Notes: generated by a model not told the origin, from the letters alone. DNA of 64,000 nucleotides from Amoebophrya sp. A120 (GCA_905178155.1 CAJINV010000014.1:1891888-1955887), one strand, 5' to 3'. Positions 21,801 through 32,224 are shown, counted from the stretch's first letter. Translations and numbers: made by a program.

Positions 21801-24310
21801 GCCGCTCAGGGAAAAAAAACTTGCGCGCGCGCAGCGCGCGAAATTTTTTTGAATTCGATCCCACATCGCCAGCAAGAGCGGCGCGCGGGGGGGCGGGCGA
21901 CGGGAGTGCCCGGCCGCTCAGAGAAGAAAACTCGCGCGCGCGCTGCCCGTGAATATTTTTTGAATTTTTTGAATTCGATCCCAAATCGCCACCCAGCGCG
22001 GCTCGCCGCCCAAAAAAAACGCAAACGCGAACGGAGCGAGCGAAGTCTGTTGGCTTCTTTTCTTTCCCAGCCTAGGCGTGGCTCCCGCGAAAAGGACTGC
22101 GTGGCCGCCCAAAAGAAAATCGATCCTCGTGCGCAGGCAGCGCGCGAAATTTCCATGCCCACGCGCCTGGCACGGCACTTGGGCGCCGCGCTGCCGTGAA
22201 GGAGCGCGCGCCTCCCCACGCGCTCAAAAGACAAAGCCCGCACGCGCAGCGGAGGTCAGGTTCATTCATTTCGATCAATACGCCTGGCAAGGTGCGCGTG
22301 AAGCAATGCGTGCCCGCACGCAAAAAAATAAAAAGCTCGCGCGTGCGCAACGCGCGAAAAATTAACCATTCAAACCACCCCACGCACTGCGTGTGCCGCG
22401 CGGGCAAGGGGGAGTGTGCGGCCGCTAATGAAAAACAAAAGCGCGCGCGCAAATTTATATTTTTCGATACCAGCACGCCGCAAGATGACGCGCGCGGGCC
22501 GGCGAAAAGGGGCGCCCGGCTGCTTACAAGAAAAAGCCAGCGCGCACGCAGCGCGCAGAAATTTTTTTCATTTCCGTCACGCCAGATGCCGCGCATAGGC
22601 GGGCAAAAGCACCCGGCCGCTCAAAAAGAAGCCCACGCGCGCACAATCTGCGGGAATATTCTTTATTTCCCCTACGCCGGCCGCCAGGTCGGTGCGGCAT
22701 TATTCTTTCTTTCCCCACAACTGACTGCGGGCAAAAAAAGAATGAAAAAGCTGAACCCCCAGAGGCCGGAACATGCACAGAAACTTGTTTCCCCGTCCAT
22801 GGGCACGGAATAAGAAGAGCACTTTGCAAAAGTCAAGCGAGAGGCGAACATCTCGCAGCCGCAACGTAGAGGCCCCGCGTTTACTTCCCCAAGGGTCGGA
22901 CCGTCACACTTGGGCTTTTGCGCCAGAGGAAGGCCAACAGCTTTTGCGCCAGGCAAAGGCGAAGATCAAACGCAATCGAAGACAAATCGGGGGCCGATAG
23001 ATTCGACGCGGGAGATTCTCTATAGGGAGAATCTCTATTGGGCGTCGGGAGAATTTCTATAATATTTTTTTTTTCTAGACATAACTACATCCGTGCAAAA
23101 ATAAAATACCAGAGATTCCCGGCAGCTTGAATTCCCCCTTGCCCAGGTAGTTCAGCAGCCCGAAGGGTCCGTCGATGGTGACGTAGTCGCCGACCTTCTT
23201 CTTGTCCAAAAAACACCCACTCATTTTTCCGCCGTCGGCCCAGTCCATTACCCGGCCGTCCGGCATGGTTACCTTGCCCGGTCGGTACATTTTTATCACA
23301 AGGTCCACGTATATCCTGAGTAGAAACGTACCCACACCAGAGTTGTAATGCAGATTTGCAAAGACAGGAAGACTTGTAATGCGCATCACCATGAGAGCCA
23401 TTTCTTCCCGTCCTTTTGGAATTTGTGATGCTGTAAACAGCATGAGCAGCTGGATTTGTGATGCGGCTGCACTTGCTAACCTGCACTACACTGCAGAGTG
23501 CAACTTGTCATGCGTGACTCACAAAACTCCTAGGTTTGTGTTGCAGAATCCCCATCCTGACTCTGGTGTGGGTACGTTTTTACTCAGGATAACGTAGCCC
23601 TTGACTTCATCCCCGGTCACCGGTGTGTAGGCGCGCTCGATCTGCTTCTTCGTCGCCTCGGGGTCCTCTCTATCCTGTGCAAAAGTATCGTACTCGTAGT
23701 AATCGCAATCATGCATTGCAAATCTTTATCCCAAGGCAAAATAGCATGACAAATTCCATTTGATGTTATGCGGAGCTAATTTGTATTGCAATTACTACTA
23801 GTACGATACTTTTGCAGTTCATACTCCCGCCCGTTCCAGGTCTTTTCGGATTTTGACAAAGCCGGATTCGGCGCGTACACCTGGAGATTCGTGGTTTTTG
23901 CACATTGCAAAGTAAGAACTTCTCAGCGCTGCTGCTGAAACGAATGTCTGCTCGTGGTTTGACACAAGGAATGACTGTACCTGCTTTTTTACAGAGATCG
24001 ACTAATAATCTCTGGTACTAGAACAAATCCTCTGCTGCAAGAAGTCTTTATATAGTACCTTGAAGTGCTTCCCCACTGGCAGGCCGAGTCTCATGCCGCT
24101 CCTCGGAAAAGCTAGTCGAATCTGCTTGGTATCTTCGCTAACATTGACGATCTGGCTGATTTGCAGCTCCGTTTTTTTCCTCTGTAAAACCACACCGCCT
24201 CGCTGGGTCTTGAACCAGAACACAAAGGTCGCAAGGATGGCAACCGCGGCGGAAATCAGTGGTGCCAAGGAGGCCAGGTCGATGTTGGCGAGTGTAGCGG
24301 GCGGAGCCAT
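18851..24310 (-). CDS. CYB5R: NADH-cytochrome b5 reductase
   Basis: Exons 24310-24059, 23880-23824, 23665-23592, 23306-23110 and 19257-18851 give 328 residues, close to the family's ~300. It transfers electrons from NADH through FAD to cytochrome b5 (lipid desaturation, sterol metabolism). The N-terminal segment LISAAVAILATFVFWF is a membrane anchor of the kind used at the ER or outer mitochondrial membrane. FAD-binding motifs are ERAYTPVTGDEVKGYV and GGKMSGCFL; NADH-binding motifs are GMMAGGSGITPMLQ and LLCGPPPMVEFACKKNLEALGF. Two introns are canonical GT-AG (23881-24058 and the 3,852-bp 19258-23109) and two are introners. Joins restore NGREDPEATKK and GYVDLVIKMYRPG exactly. Confidence 0.96.
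19535..19571. repeat. Perfect 37-bp palindrome (GAGATTCTC motif)
   Basis: CTCCGAGAATCTCTATTT is followed by one base and then its exact reverse complement, giving an 18-bp stem. It lies at the left edge of the satellite block in the CYB5R intron. Confidence 0.95.
19725..19781. repeat. Second palindrome cluster (GAGATTCTC motif)
   Basis: CTCCATCTGAGATAGAGA at 19725-19742 pairs perfectly with 19744-19761. A further overlapping CTCAGAT...ATCTGAG stem follows. The same core word recurs at 23010-23033, beyond the satellite block. Confidence 0.9.
19782..20240. repeat. GC-rich tandem repeat, GGCAGCCCAGCAGGCCAGGCT type
   Basis: Irregular tandem copies of 30-45 bp built from GGCAGCCCAGCA, GGCCAGGCT and TTGCTAGG words. 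This is the first of two arrays in the CYB5R intron. No protein-coding signal. Confidence 0.85.
20760..22670. repeat. ~105-bp GC-rich satellite, roughly 18 copies
   Basis: Each unit contains GCGCGCGCAGCGCGCGAAA, then a T-run and GGAATTCGA-like stretch, then CCACATCGCCACCAAGCGCG and GGCCGCTCAGAGAAAAAAAC. Units recur about every 90-120 bases, best preserved from 21190 to 21990 and decaying on both sides. Because the unit avoids stop codons, long repetitive frames appear on both strands; I treat them as spurious. Confidence 0.9.
23010..23062. repeat. Palindrome cluster at right end of satellite block
   Basis: GAGATTCTC at 23010 pairs with GAGAATCTC a few bases on, followed by a decayed third copy (GGGAGAATTTCTATA). 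This mirrors the cluster at 19530-19781. Confidence 0.85.
23312..23591. mobile_element. Introner element, family 1
   Basis: Ends TATCCTGAGTAGAAACGTAC and GTACGTTTTTACTCAGGATA with ACACCAGAGTT/ACTCTGGTGT continuing the stem. The perfect duplication ACGTA lies at 23307-23311 and 23592-23596. Intron of CYB5R. Confidence 0.94.
23671..23823. mobile_element. Introner element, family 3
   Basis: Ends TATCCTGTGCAAAAGTATCG and CGATACTTTTGCAGTTCATA; CTCGTAGTAATCGCAATCA extends the stem. Flanks CTCTC (23666-23670) and CTCCC (23824-23828) match at 4/5. Intron of CYB5R. Confidence 0.92.
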
Positions 24311-24934
24311 TTTTGCGGTTTTGTGGCTTAATATATGTGATGTAGCTGAAGTGATGAAGCTCCGCTTGTGCTTGTCCTATAGATACTTTCAAATCCTTTC
24401 GCGTTGCTGTCCGACTTTTGTACAATTTAGACGTGCTGCTTCGACCACTGTTAAAGACTGTTCGTAAAAATTTGGCTGTGCGGTTTTTATGTATCTTGTT
24501 CTGCTGTAGGTGTACTTTTTATCAAACGAGCGTACAAAATTGCTTATCTGAGGTCTTTATTCTGTGTTATAGTTCGCTCTACTCTTTTATGTCACTTACT
24601 GATGTATGATGATGCTTTATAACGGTTTTGCTATGAAAAAAAACTTTGACAAAAAAAATCGTCTCTCACAATGCTGTTGTGCCGTTCCTGTTGTGCCTGA
24701 GTGAAAATATTGGAAAATTATATGCTTTTTTCGTGTGCAGAACATAACATTTTTTTCATCTAGTCCAGCTGCAATTATTTTGGAGGAAGATCGTTTATTT
24801 TTTCGGACCATTTTGTCATCAGGCTATCTTCATTTTTTGCGGTTATTTATTCTCCTTGTGTTTCATCTCTTATTTATCTAGTCTGAGTGAAGATGCCATT
24901 AAGCACAGGGCGCTTCCTGCCGTCTTTGCTACTC
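24311..24934. other. Intergenic spacer, AT-rich
   Basis: Between the 3' end of the 24935-28693 gene and the CYB5R start. Rich in T-runs; no gene or repeat recognised. Confidence 0.5.
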
Positions 24935-27900
24935 TCAGCAATTCAGCAAAAACGTTACATTTGGGAATAAATTGTCACCACCATATGTGGTTTGTCCAGA
25001 GGTGGGAAACGGTCCTAGGACAGAGAGACCAGTTCTTCCTGCGCACCCTCGATGGCCCAAAATTTGTATTAAAGCACGACGGACCTGCTTCTGATCCTTG
25101 AAATTTAGGGGCTTCGACGTTTCCGCTTCTCGCTCTCCCTCTCTTAATGACTTTGCCTTGGAGGTGTCGTAGAACGTTTCGTGCGTGATTATTTGTTCGT
25201 TAGATTTTGGTATTAGAGAAGGACGGCGAGGAGCTGTATCAGGAATAGAAGATCGCGATGGAAACGAGCCACCATCCTCGGAGAGAAATCCGCCCGAGAT
25301 TCTCGACAAAAAAGATCGGATTGACGACGCAGAAAAAATTTCTTCGGCTTCCAATCTTTGCATCGATGTTGGCACAGCGACGTCTGATGTGCGTGCATTG
25401 GGATGGCGAAGGTGCTGTGGGCCACGTACGCCAGCGTCAACAAAGATTTCGTGCAACTTCGCGGTGAGATACATTTGCTTCCAGGCACTGCTTCTTGTCG
25501 TTTGGCCCCAGTGGTTTCGCCAAGTCGATACGAACTGCGACGCAAATAAATGCAGCGACCATAATGCACGTGAATAATCGGCGAGCGACAGCACGATGAC
25601 AAGACGGTCGAGGGAAATTCGGATTCCATCCTTAGCTGGTTCCCCTGAACTACTTACAGCTGCTGTAGAACTACGACTGCTCGTGCTCCTGGAAAGTAGC
25701 GCACTTTCTTCTCGATAATACTGGTACAGAGCGGCTAGCTTCTGCTCCGCAGGCCGCTGCCTCCGTCGGAGCGCTTGCTCGCATTCGTGCAGAACAACGA
25801 GAATTTCTTCGACCTTTTTTCCATTTGGGACCTGGGGCTTTTGTAAACTGGAACACACTTCTTGAGAAGCAGGTATCATTCCAGAACAACTCGACACCAA
25901 AGCAGCACGGCTCAGAAGTCCCGGTTTCTTCAGAAGTTGTCCAGCCGCCACTGCAGTTTTCTTTCCTGTGCCTCTGCGCAGCTTCGCAACTGCGTCTGGT
26001 AACGACCGCCACACTGCTTGTGCATTTCCCGTGCCAATCTCAAGGCTACCAGACCCCGATCGTGAAGGTCCCCTGACCTGCAGCAGCCTCCGATCCCATT
26101 CTTTCCCGAGCCAGGCTCTCGGCACCACCGCGAGCACTCGACTCTCGGCGTGCTTGGACAGTCCAGATCGGAAGGTTTGTTTGAGCAACAGGCTTGTGAT
26201 TTTCTTGGCCAGCCGCTCGTTAACGTCTAACGGAAGCAGCGAGAGCTTGTGGAGAAAAAGCAGGGGGTCGATGGAGGATGAGCTGCAGGAGAGGGGAGAT
26301 CTGCTATTTGATGTTGACATCGTCAGCTGCAGCAGAAACCGTGATAGGAGGTTATTCAACACCTCGGTTCTCAGGGGAAAATTGGTTCTGTTATGAACGA
26401 CGGCGCTGTTCTTGGATCCCCTGTTGGTCGCAACTTTTGTGTCCTCCAGTAATTTCGTATGTACCACCAAATCGTACACGTCGGTAGCGCTCAGCTGCTC
26501 CGTTTTGTTCGGAAACTGGCTCAGTCCACCAAATTCTTCATCGTGATGGCCAGGCGATGATCCCGTCGTTGTGCTGCCAAACAACTCCAGCACTCCCCTC
26601 TCCATTTTTAAATCGCGGATCCGCACAGTGTCCTGGTGCAAGTGCTTCAGAATTTTCACGATGGACCCAGCGGGAAACGCCGGGAGGCACTCTCGAAGGC
26701 GATAGGTCAGACAACGCCAGGCGAGCACGGTTTCGCGATTTCTGTTCTGGAGTGAAGAAACGCGAGACGAATAAAAACTCGCATGGCTGTGCCGTCCATC
26801 CTCCGCTTCTGTGCCTCCTGCTGGTGCTGCGAGGTGACAAGTAGAGAAGTAGCTTCCCTGTGTCACCAGAACCAGCCCGTAACTTGACCACAGCATGTCC
26901 CAGTTTTGTCTTAGAAGGGTGGACAAACATTCCTGCAGTTCTGGCGTGTGGAGCATGTTTAGCGAACGGCAAGCGTCGATCAGGTAGCCAATGTCTTGTC
27001 CGGAGAAAAGCTTGGATGAAGGGGAGTGTGAATCAGACTCAGAGCTGCAGCCAGCGGAAAGATCAGCAGCAGAGGTCGATTGTTTAGTTCCACCTCTACC
27101 CCCGCCTGACTGCTCCAGCACAGTCTGCGTCGTGATCTGCACAATATTCCGCATGCTGGCCAGTAGTCCCGGATCACAAAGCTTCTCGGCCAGTTTTGAA
27201 AAAGTGCCGCAGATTCCGCAGAGGTGCTTCGGTTGCAGTTCCAGTAGATGCGGTCCTGCCGTCCTGGCGGCGGAGGACGGTCGGGCTGTGAATATCATGG
27301 AGGTGGGAGCTACGTCACCTAGAGCTTGTTCTACGGAGGACGAAGAGGGGGCTCTTAAGGCTCCTGCGGCTTTTATTCCATCATGGTCAAAAATAAAGCT
27401 ACCATCATTCATCTCTTCTTGTCGAGCGCCACCATTTCCATTTCTCGCACCCGCTCGTGCCACAACATAATTTTCGACACTGTTCACAAGCGCGGAAACT
27501 GTCTGCGCAAACCCGGGAAGCTCGAAGCTGTAACTTCGCATCTTGACAATGGACACGAACGAGACATAGACCGCAGCACTGTCTAGCTTTGTCCTCGTCG
27601 CATGTCTCTTGCTAGAAGTGGATGTCACCTGATTTGGTGTTGCAATCTGAACCTCCGCCGCACACAAAACATGCTTCTGCAACTGTTTCCAGGCGTACAG
27701 CACGGAGTTTGGAAGTTTCACACAAGAATCATTTGTCGTGCTGACACTACTTGACGAAGCGGCGCGTTGCGGAAGGATCTCGGTCGACGACAAAAGCTGT
27801 GCCAGTTTCGAAAATTCCTTGTTGCCGTAACTATGGCGGTCATCGGGGTGATGTTCATAGTCACCTCTTTTTGTCGTGCTCTCGATCGAAGGCAACTGCG

Positions 27901-28693
27901 CGTCGGCTGACTGCACGGCGAGATGATCGAAGCAGCTCTCGGTCTCCTGGAGTCGTTTTCGTTGGCTCATCTCCTGGTCGGCTTCACCATTATTCGCAAT
28001 ATTAACCTTGTTCATCTGCGAACTGCATGCTAGCGCGTCCTCTGCTGATTTCCCTGACAAGACCGGTCCCCCTAGCAGCTGCGGCTCCGTTTCGACGGAT
28101 TGTTCGACTTGATTTGCTGCATCTGCGATGTTGCAGTTTGGGAGGCGGGGAGGCTTTTCGAAGTATGAATCGGCACCAAGAATCGACGTAGATGCTGGTG
28201 GTAGCTGCAGGAGCATCGGTCCATGCCGTTTTTCCCGCTTCTCCAATTCCGTGCCGACGTGCAGCAATTTGCGAAACTTTTTGTACTTTGGGTCCAGTCG
28301 GGAGAGTTTCTGCGGCCCATCCACCGAAGCAAACGGAGACTCCGGCTCGAAGAACTTAGAGTTCTTCTTGTTTGTGAAACTATTCCTCGGCTTTTTGCTC
28401 CCATTTGGTCCATCTCGTGGTCTGCCGGTGTTTGTTGATATCCGTAATTCCGTCGAAGAACTACATTGAGAAAAAATATCATCAAACGGTATCTCCTCGT
28501 GCCGCACTACAACTGGTCCCGATCGAAATAGCTGAACCCCACGAGCGGGATCGGAGGTGGAGGAGGACGCTGAAGACGACACAACGCCTGATAGACCACG
28601 GGCGGCTGTGCGTCTCGAAATGCCCGCAGGACGAGCACTGCACGAAGATGACGTCGGCGGGCACGCGTGGGACCCGCTTCTCTTGAGCAGCAT
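24935..28693 (-). CDS. Large probable mitochondrial helical-repeat protein
   Basis: A single uninterrupted frame. I choose ATG 28693 (MLLKRSGSHACPPTSSS) rather than the in-frame ATG 33 codons upstream because it begins a basic, S/A/R-rich, acid-free stretch typical of mitochondrial targeting peptides; this leaves about 1,252 residues. Scattered helical segments such as GQDIGYLIDACRSLNMLHTP and LQECLSTLLRQ (near residue 560) resemble the heptatricopeptide or RAP-type organellar RNA-binding proteins expanded in alveolates. The C-terminal ~150 residues (SRALWSLHLFASQFV, KQMYLTAKLHEIFVDAG) are also helical. No RAP signature is evident to me, so the organellar RNA role is inference. No introners. 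Confidence 0.7.
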   Translation of the reverse strand: MLLKRSGSHACPPTSSSCSARPAGISRRTAARGLSGVVSSSASSSTSDPARGVQLFRSGPVVVRHEEIPFDDIFSQCSSSTELRISTNTGRPRDGPNGSKKPRNSFTNKKNSKFFEPESPFASVDGPQKLSRLDPKYKKFRKLLHVGTELEKREKRHGPMLLQLPPASTSILGADSYFEKPPRLPNCNIADAANQVEQSVETEPQLLGGPVLSGKSAEDALACSSQMNKVNIANNGEADQEMSQRKRLQETESCFDHLAVQSADAQLPSIESTTKRGDYEHHPDDRHSYGNKEFSKLAQLLSSTEILPQRAASSSSVSTTNDSCVKLPNSVLYAWKQLQKHVLCAAEVQIATPNQVTSTSSKRHATRTKLDSAAVYVSFVSIVKMRSYSFELPGFAQTVSALVNSVENYVVARAGARNGNGGARQEEMNDGSFIFDHDGIKAAGALRAPSSSSVEQALGDVAPTSMIFTARPSSAARTAGPHLLELQPKHLCGICGTFSKLAEKLCDPGLLASMRNIVQITTQTVLEQSGGGRGGTKQSTSAADLSAGCSSESDSHSPSSKLFSGQDIGYLIDACRSLNMLHTPELQECLSTLLRQNWDMLWSSYGLVLVTQGSYFSTCHLAAPAGGTEAEDGRHSHASFYSSRVSSLQNRNRETVLAWRCLTYRLRECLPAFPAGSIVKILKHLHQDTVRIRDLKMERGVLELFGSTTTGSSPGHHDEEFGGLSQFPNKTEQLSATDVYDLVVHTKLLEDTKVATNRGSKNSAVVHNRTNFPLRTEVLNNLLSRFLLQLTMSTSNSRSPLSCSSSSIDPLLFLHKLSLLPLDVNERLAKKITSLLLKQTFRSGLSKHAESRVLAVVPRAWLGKEWDRRLLQVRGPSRSGSGSLEIGTGNAQAVWRSLPDAVAKLRRGTGKKTAVAAGQLLKKPGLLSRAALVSSCSGMIPASQEVCSSLQKPQVPNGKKVEEILVVLHECEQALRRRQRPAEQKLAALYQYYREESALLSRSTSSRSSTAAVSSSGEPAKDGIRISLDRLVIVLSLADYSRALWSLHLFASQFVSTWRNHWGQTTRSSAWKQMYLTAKLHEIFVDAGVRGPQHLRHPNARTSDVAVPTSMQRLEAEEIFSASSIRSFLSRISGGFLSEDGGSFPSRSSIPDTAPRRPSLIPKSNEQIITHETFYDTSKAKSLREGEREAETSKPLNFKDQKQVRRALIQILGHRGCAGRTGLSVLGPFPTSGQTTYGGDNLFPNVTFLLNC

Positions 28694-29569
28694 CTTTTGT
28701 TTTTCTAGATTCAAAATGAGGCAGGATTTTTTTTCTGAGTTCGTCCTTCGGTTGCGCTGTTTATCTACCCACAGTATCTTCAAGTTGCGCACGAGGGCTA
28801 GATCATGTACTTAAGGAGTTTTCTTCAAGCTCCAAACCAACAATCGGCGAACACAAGAAAAAAATAAAGCGCCTCGTCCTCTTTCTCCAGCTAAGCAATC
28901 GGGGTAGCCAGCATGTTGACGGCACCGGCACGGGTTTCACGAATGTGGTTGGTAATCGTACAAAATGCGTCTCATCCTCGCCGCTTAAGTGGATATGTAG
29001 TTATTGCTGCTGTTTGCTATCGATATCGTGCTACTTCTTCCCAAAGAGCCACATCTTGAGTCGGACTTTAATATTTTGCCGAAGAAATTAGATATTCTTG
29101 TTGGGTGTAGATGCAGTAGGTTCATCAACTCATGTCGTGTACAAAGTGTATCCATTTTCCTTTTTTTTACCGCGCCGAAAGGACATTGCCCTACTGTGTT
29201 GTGTAGCCTCTACATGATCAAATTAGCCTCTACATCATCAAATCACAACTTTTCAAGAGCAGGAGAAGGTAAGGGCTACGCATTTTCTCCGGATCAGTTG
29301 TTACACACTCTCATGCCGCAGCGTTCTTCTATGATCTGCTGTACTAGCGTATAAATGTATCTATTCATCTAGATTTAGAAGTGCTCTTCTACAGTTCAGA
29401 AACTCAGGTGCAATATTTTGGAATATACTTCTCTGCTTATAGGACGATAATTTCGGTATTTCTAATTCTAACCTAAGACTTGTCATTTCTTGATTTTATT
29501 CATTGAAAATTTCCTGCTCCTCTTGGCGCGCTGGTGCGCAACGAAGACACCAGCAGCACGCTCCATCTA
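28694..29569. other. Intergenic spacer
   Basis: About 0.9 kb without a recognisable gene, RNA or repeat. Short frames on both strands lack motifs. Confidence 0.5.
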
Positions 29570-32224
29570 TCAGACCTCTGCGGGCCCCCGCATCTGTATC
29601 ATTTCTGGGGGTTGTTGCAGCCGTTGTCGACGACCTGCTGTGGCCGGCTCTTGCCGACTGCGATTGCTCCCACCCGACGAGGATGCTGAAGAGCCACGGC
29701 TACTAGAAGTGGCAACTTCGTGATACACCGCACCGCGGCCCAGCTCTCGGCTCCTACTCCCAACTCCCCCTGTTCTCGCATGAGAAGCAGGGCGGGCCTG
29801 TCGACGCGAAGCAGAACTCGTGGTCCGTCCTGCGTGGTCAGCTTGGGATTGGTCAGCTCTGTCACGACTCCGCAACACAGTAGGAAAATCTTGCTCAGAA
29901 TCGTGATCTGAAGATTCCGAAAGTTCCAGCTCTGGGACGTGGTAGGCACTTAAATCCAACTCTGTGAGCAACTCGTTAAATTTTGCGCGCATGGAGTCAG
30001 AGAGACGACGATCTGCTCGCCCTCTGCTGGAACAACCTTTCTTCCAGCAACACGAGTGGTTCACCATGCTCGCCGCAGTCTTCGCCTTTCGCGCCAGAAA
30101 CCTGCACCCGTCGGACCAATTGTCAAAGTGCCTGGTGATGTGGCAGCCACAGTAGCAAATCATCGTGCTGTGGTGCCAGCAGGCGTTGATTGATGGTGGG
30201 ATCGCCCAACAGGAATATTGGCTTCGCGGAAACAAATTCGTAACACATCCTGGACAGCACGCGCCGTACCCATGATGACAGGTCTGCTCCGCGCCGCTAC
30301 AGGAAAACATACTGGTCAGCAGCCCCTGTCGATACGCATCGCACACATACGACGTTGTGAGGTCCGAGGGCAACGGCGCACCCGCTGCTAACACCGGGTA
30401 ATGTGCGTGCACAAAGTGCGTACATTGGGTGTGCATAAAATTCAACTGCACTCCACCGAGGACACACAGTAACGCAGGGAAAATCCAGCCAAGAGCGACA
30501 CAACTGCCGGGGGAGGGGTCCTCCCGTGTGAATAACCAGTCGCAGCCGCAGGTCTGCAAGTGCCGGTGTACTTCCTGTGTCAAACAATCCCTGCAGGAAA
30601 TGTGGTCCTCGTGGTGATTCGCGAAATCTTCTTGCTCCTGCGTTGCGTTTTTTCGCTCTTCGAGATTCAAATCCTTGATATTCAGGTCGAAAAGATCCTC
30701 CTCGAGTTCGCCCCCGGTTGGTTTCCTTCTTTCCTCCCCACCTCCCGTACGTCGACCGGGTCGTCGTGTTCTCGACTCTGCAAACAAAGAACTAGGGCCC
30801 GCACCAGAACGATCTCGATCCGCTGCCACTGGTCTTTTCATGAATTCTTCATTCTTCTCCAACACGATCTTCAGAAACGCCTGCAAATCCAACTCAATCT
30901 CGTAGTTCCACACCCCAAACCCGGGTTCGTTGCACGTGGGGCAGTTCGCGCCCGTGGTTTTTGGAGGGGAGTTTCGACCAGGTGCTGGACGTGGAACCTT
31001 GTACACCTTGTTCCAAGCAACAGAAAAAGGCAAGCCGAAAACCGCCGTATCGATCGCTTTCAGGAGCTTTGCTTCCTCTACTGCGGCCTTTTCTTTCTTT
31101 ATGCGCTGATTTTCTTCATCGCCTTCGACGGCTGGATGCAGTTGCTGGTCCCCGGAAGACGATGATGAGAAAGACGACTGTGCTGCACCTTCTTGTTGGC
31201 TTCTAGCGGCGGTGCCTCCAGCCGTTCGGCGGGAAGAAACTACGTTTAGGTTTATTTGCAACGACGACCTCAGCCCTGTGAATATAGAGAAAGAAGAACT
31301 GCTACTGCCGGCTCGCGCCTTCGGAGATGATGAATTTCTCGGGTTGAGGCAGGCTGTTCTCCTTACATCGTCACTGCTTTCCTCGAGAGATGAAAACCCG
31401 GTTGATACCGACCGACTTTGATGCTCTCGTCCTCGCGGACGACGTTTTTCCTTCCTGACCGCATTCCTCAACAGCCCTTGGGACACGGAGTATCTACTTT
31501 TGGACGTGCTTCCTTTCCTCCTCAACGCACTAGAAATCATACCTTGGCTCTTTTTTTCCCCTCTGAGTACCATATCCTGCAAGCAGCCCTCGTGAATCAC
31601 GTGTGTGCAGTTGGGAAACCTGACAACTGACGGCTTTGTTATGTCGATGTCTCTCACTCCTTGTTCCACATCTGTATCGCAAATCGCTCCGTCCAAAGAA
31701 ATCCAGGGAAAAACGTGAATGTTCACACTCGTTTGGGTTCGTTTCTGGCTGTCCTTGATCTCCAAGCGAACCATATTTACTTTCTTGGCGGTCGGCAAGG
31801 TGGTTGTTCCCATCATTCTCTGCTGCGCCGGAGCTGCCACTACACGATCTCCTGTGCGAAACATGCTCCAATCCGGCTTGGCTTCTTGCTGGCAGATCGG
31901 ACACATTTCGTAGGAACCAAGCTGTTCGGGCTGTAGAGCGTGGTCTTGATCAAACCGATCGGCTGTGTCCAAGTCCCACGCTGTGAGTTCATCCGGGATC
32001 AGGGAGCCAGCACCGCCGTGGATCAGTGCCTGACCGATTGCGCCTGCGGGGTGTTGGTCAGCACTGTCGTCACGATGTTGTAGTAAAAAAGGACTTGCAG
32101 TGCTGTCCCGGCGACTGGGGACCGCGGATGCTGCTGGCGTGCTCTTGGCGAAAAAATGGAGCCAGAAGGCGCTCCGAAAGAGCAGGCAGGGGAAAAATAT
32201 TTGCGGCATGGTTTTTGATATCAT
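29570..32224 (-). CDS. Secreted or membrane RING-H2 protein with Cys-rich tail
   Basis: A single exon, 884 residues, starting MISKTMPQIFFPCLLF with a signal-peptide-like hydrophobic run. A split RING-H2 pattern is visible: CPIC near residue 107, CTHVIHEGC near 208 and NCPTC near 430, with very long low-complexity insertions between the metal-ligand pairs. A second Cys cluster follows, then a hydrophobic segment ALGWIFPALLCVLGGVQL (~580). After it comes a region resembling PLAC8 proteins (GLLTSMFSCSG, CCPGCVTNLF, CYCGCHITRHF) around 625-710. RING-H2 proteins are usually ubiquitin ligases; the combination with a PLAC8-like segment suggests a membrane-anchored ligase in the endomembrane system. 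The PLAC8 likeness is inference. Confidence 0.7.
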   Translation of the reverse strand: MISKTMPQIFFPCLLFRSAFWLHFFAKSTPAASAVPSRRDSTASPFLLQHRDDSADQHPAGAIGQALIHGGAGSLIPDELTAWDLDTADRFDQDHALQPEQLGSYEMCPICQQEAKPDWSMFRTGDRVVAAPAQQRMMGTTTLPTAKKVNMVRLEIKDSQKRTQTSVNIHVFPWISLDGAICDTDVEQGVRDIDITKPSVVRFPNCTHVIHEGCLQDMVLRGEKKSQGMISSALRRKGSTSKSRYSVSQGLLRNAVRKEKRRPRGREHQSRSVSTGFSSLEESSDDVRRTACLNPRNSSSPKARAGSSSSSFSIFTGLRSSLQINLNVVSSRRTAGGTAARSQQEGAAQSSFSSSSSGDQQLHPAVEGDEENQRIKKEKAAVEEAKLLKAIDTAVFGLPFSVAWNKVYKVPRPAPGRNSPPKTTGANCPTCNEPGFGVWNYEIELDLQAFLKIVLEKNEEFMKRPVAADRDRSGAGPSSLFAESRTRRPGRRTGGGEERRKPTGGELEEDLFDLNIKDLNLEERKNATQEQEDFANHHEDHISCRDCLTQEVHRHLQTCGCDWLFTREDPSPGSCVALGWIFPALLCVLGGVQLNFMHTQCTHFVHAHYPVLAAGAPLPSDLTTSYVCDAYRQGLLTSMFSCSGAEQTCHHGYGACCPGCVTNLFPRSQYSCWAIPPSINACWHHSTMICYCGCHITRHFDNWSDGCRFLARKAKTAASMVNHSCCWKKGCSSRGRADRRLSDSMRAKFNELLTELDLSAYHVPELELSESSDHDSEQDFPTVLRSRDRADQSQADHAGRTTSSASRRQARPASHARTGGVGSRSRELGRGAVYHEVATSSSRGSSASSSGGSNRSRQEPATAGRRQRLQQPPEMIQMRGPAEV

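Larger units (their letters stand above)
19258..23109 (-). other. 3.85-kb GT-AG intron of CYB5R carrying satellite DNA
   Basis: In the minus-strand sense the donor is CTCTG|GTATTTT and the acceptor CTACCCAG|GTACCC; joining gives PGISGTRKHKSVG in frame. The intron is about ten times longer than the other recognisable introns because it holds a GC-rich repeat block with palindromes at both ends. Confidence 0.9.

Noticed and set aside
20760-22670. Regularly spaced repeats as a CRISPR array
   Set aside because: Units are diverged along their whole length with no unique spacers, and the window is eukaryotic.
20197-22829. Many long open frames on both strands with repeated motifs (e.g. ARSARKFFEF on plus, ALRAREFFS on minus)
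   Set aside because: They arise from a stop-poor GC-rich satellite inside a spliced intron, occur in several frames at once and drift with the repeat unit.
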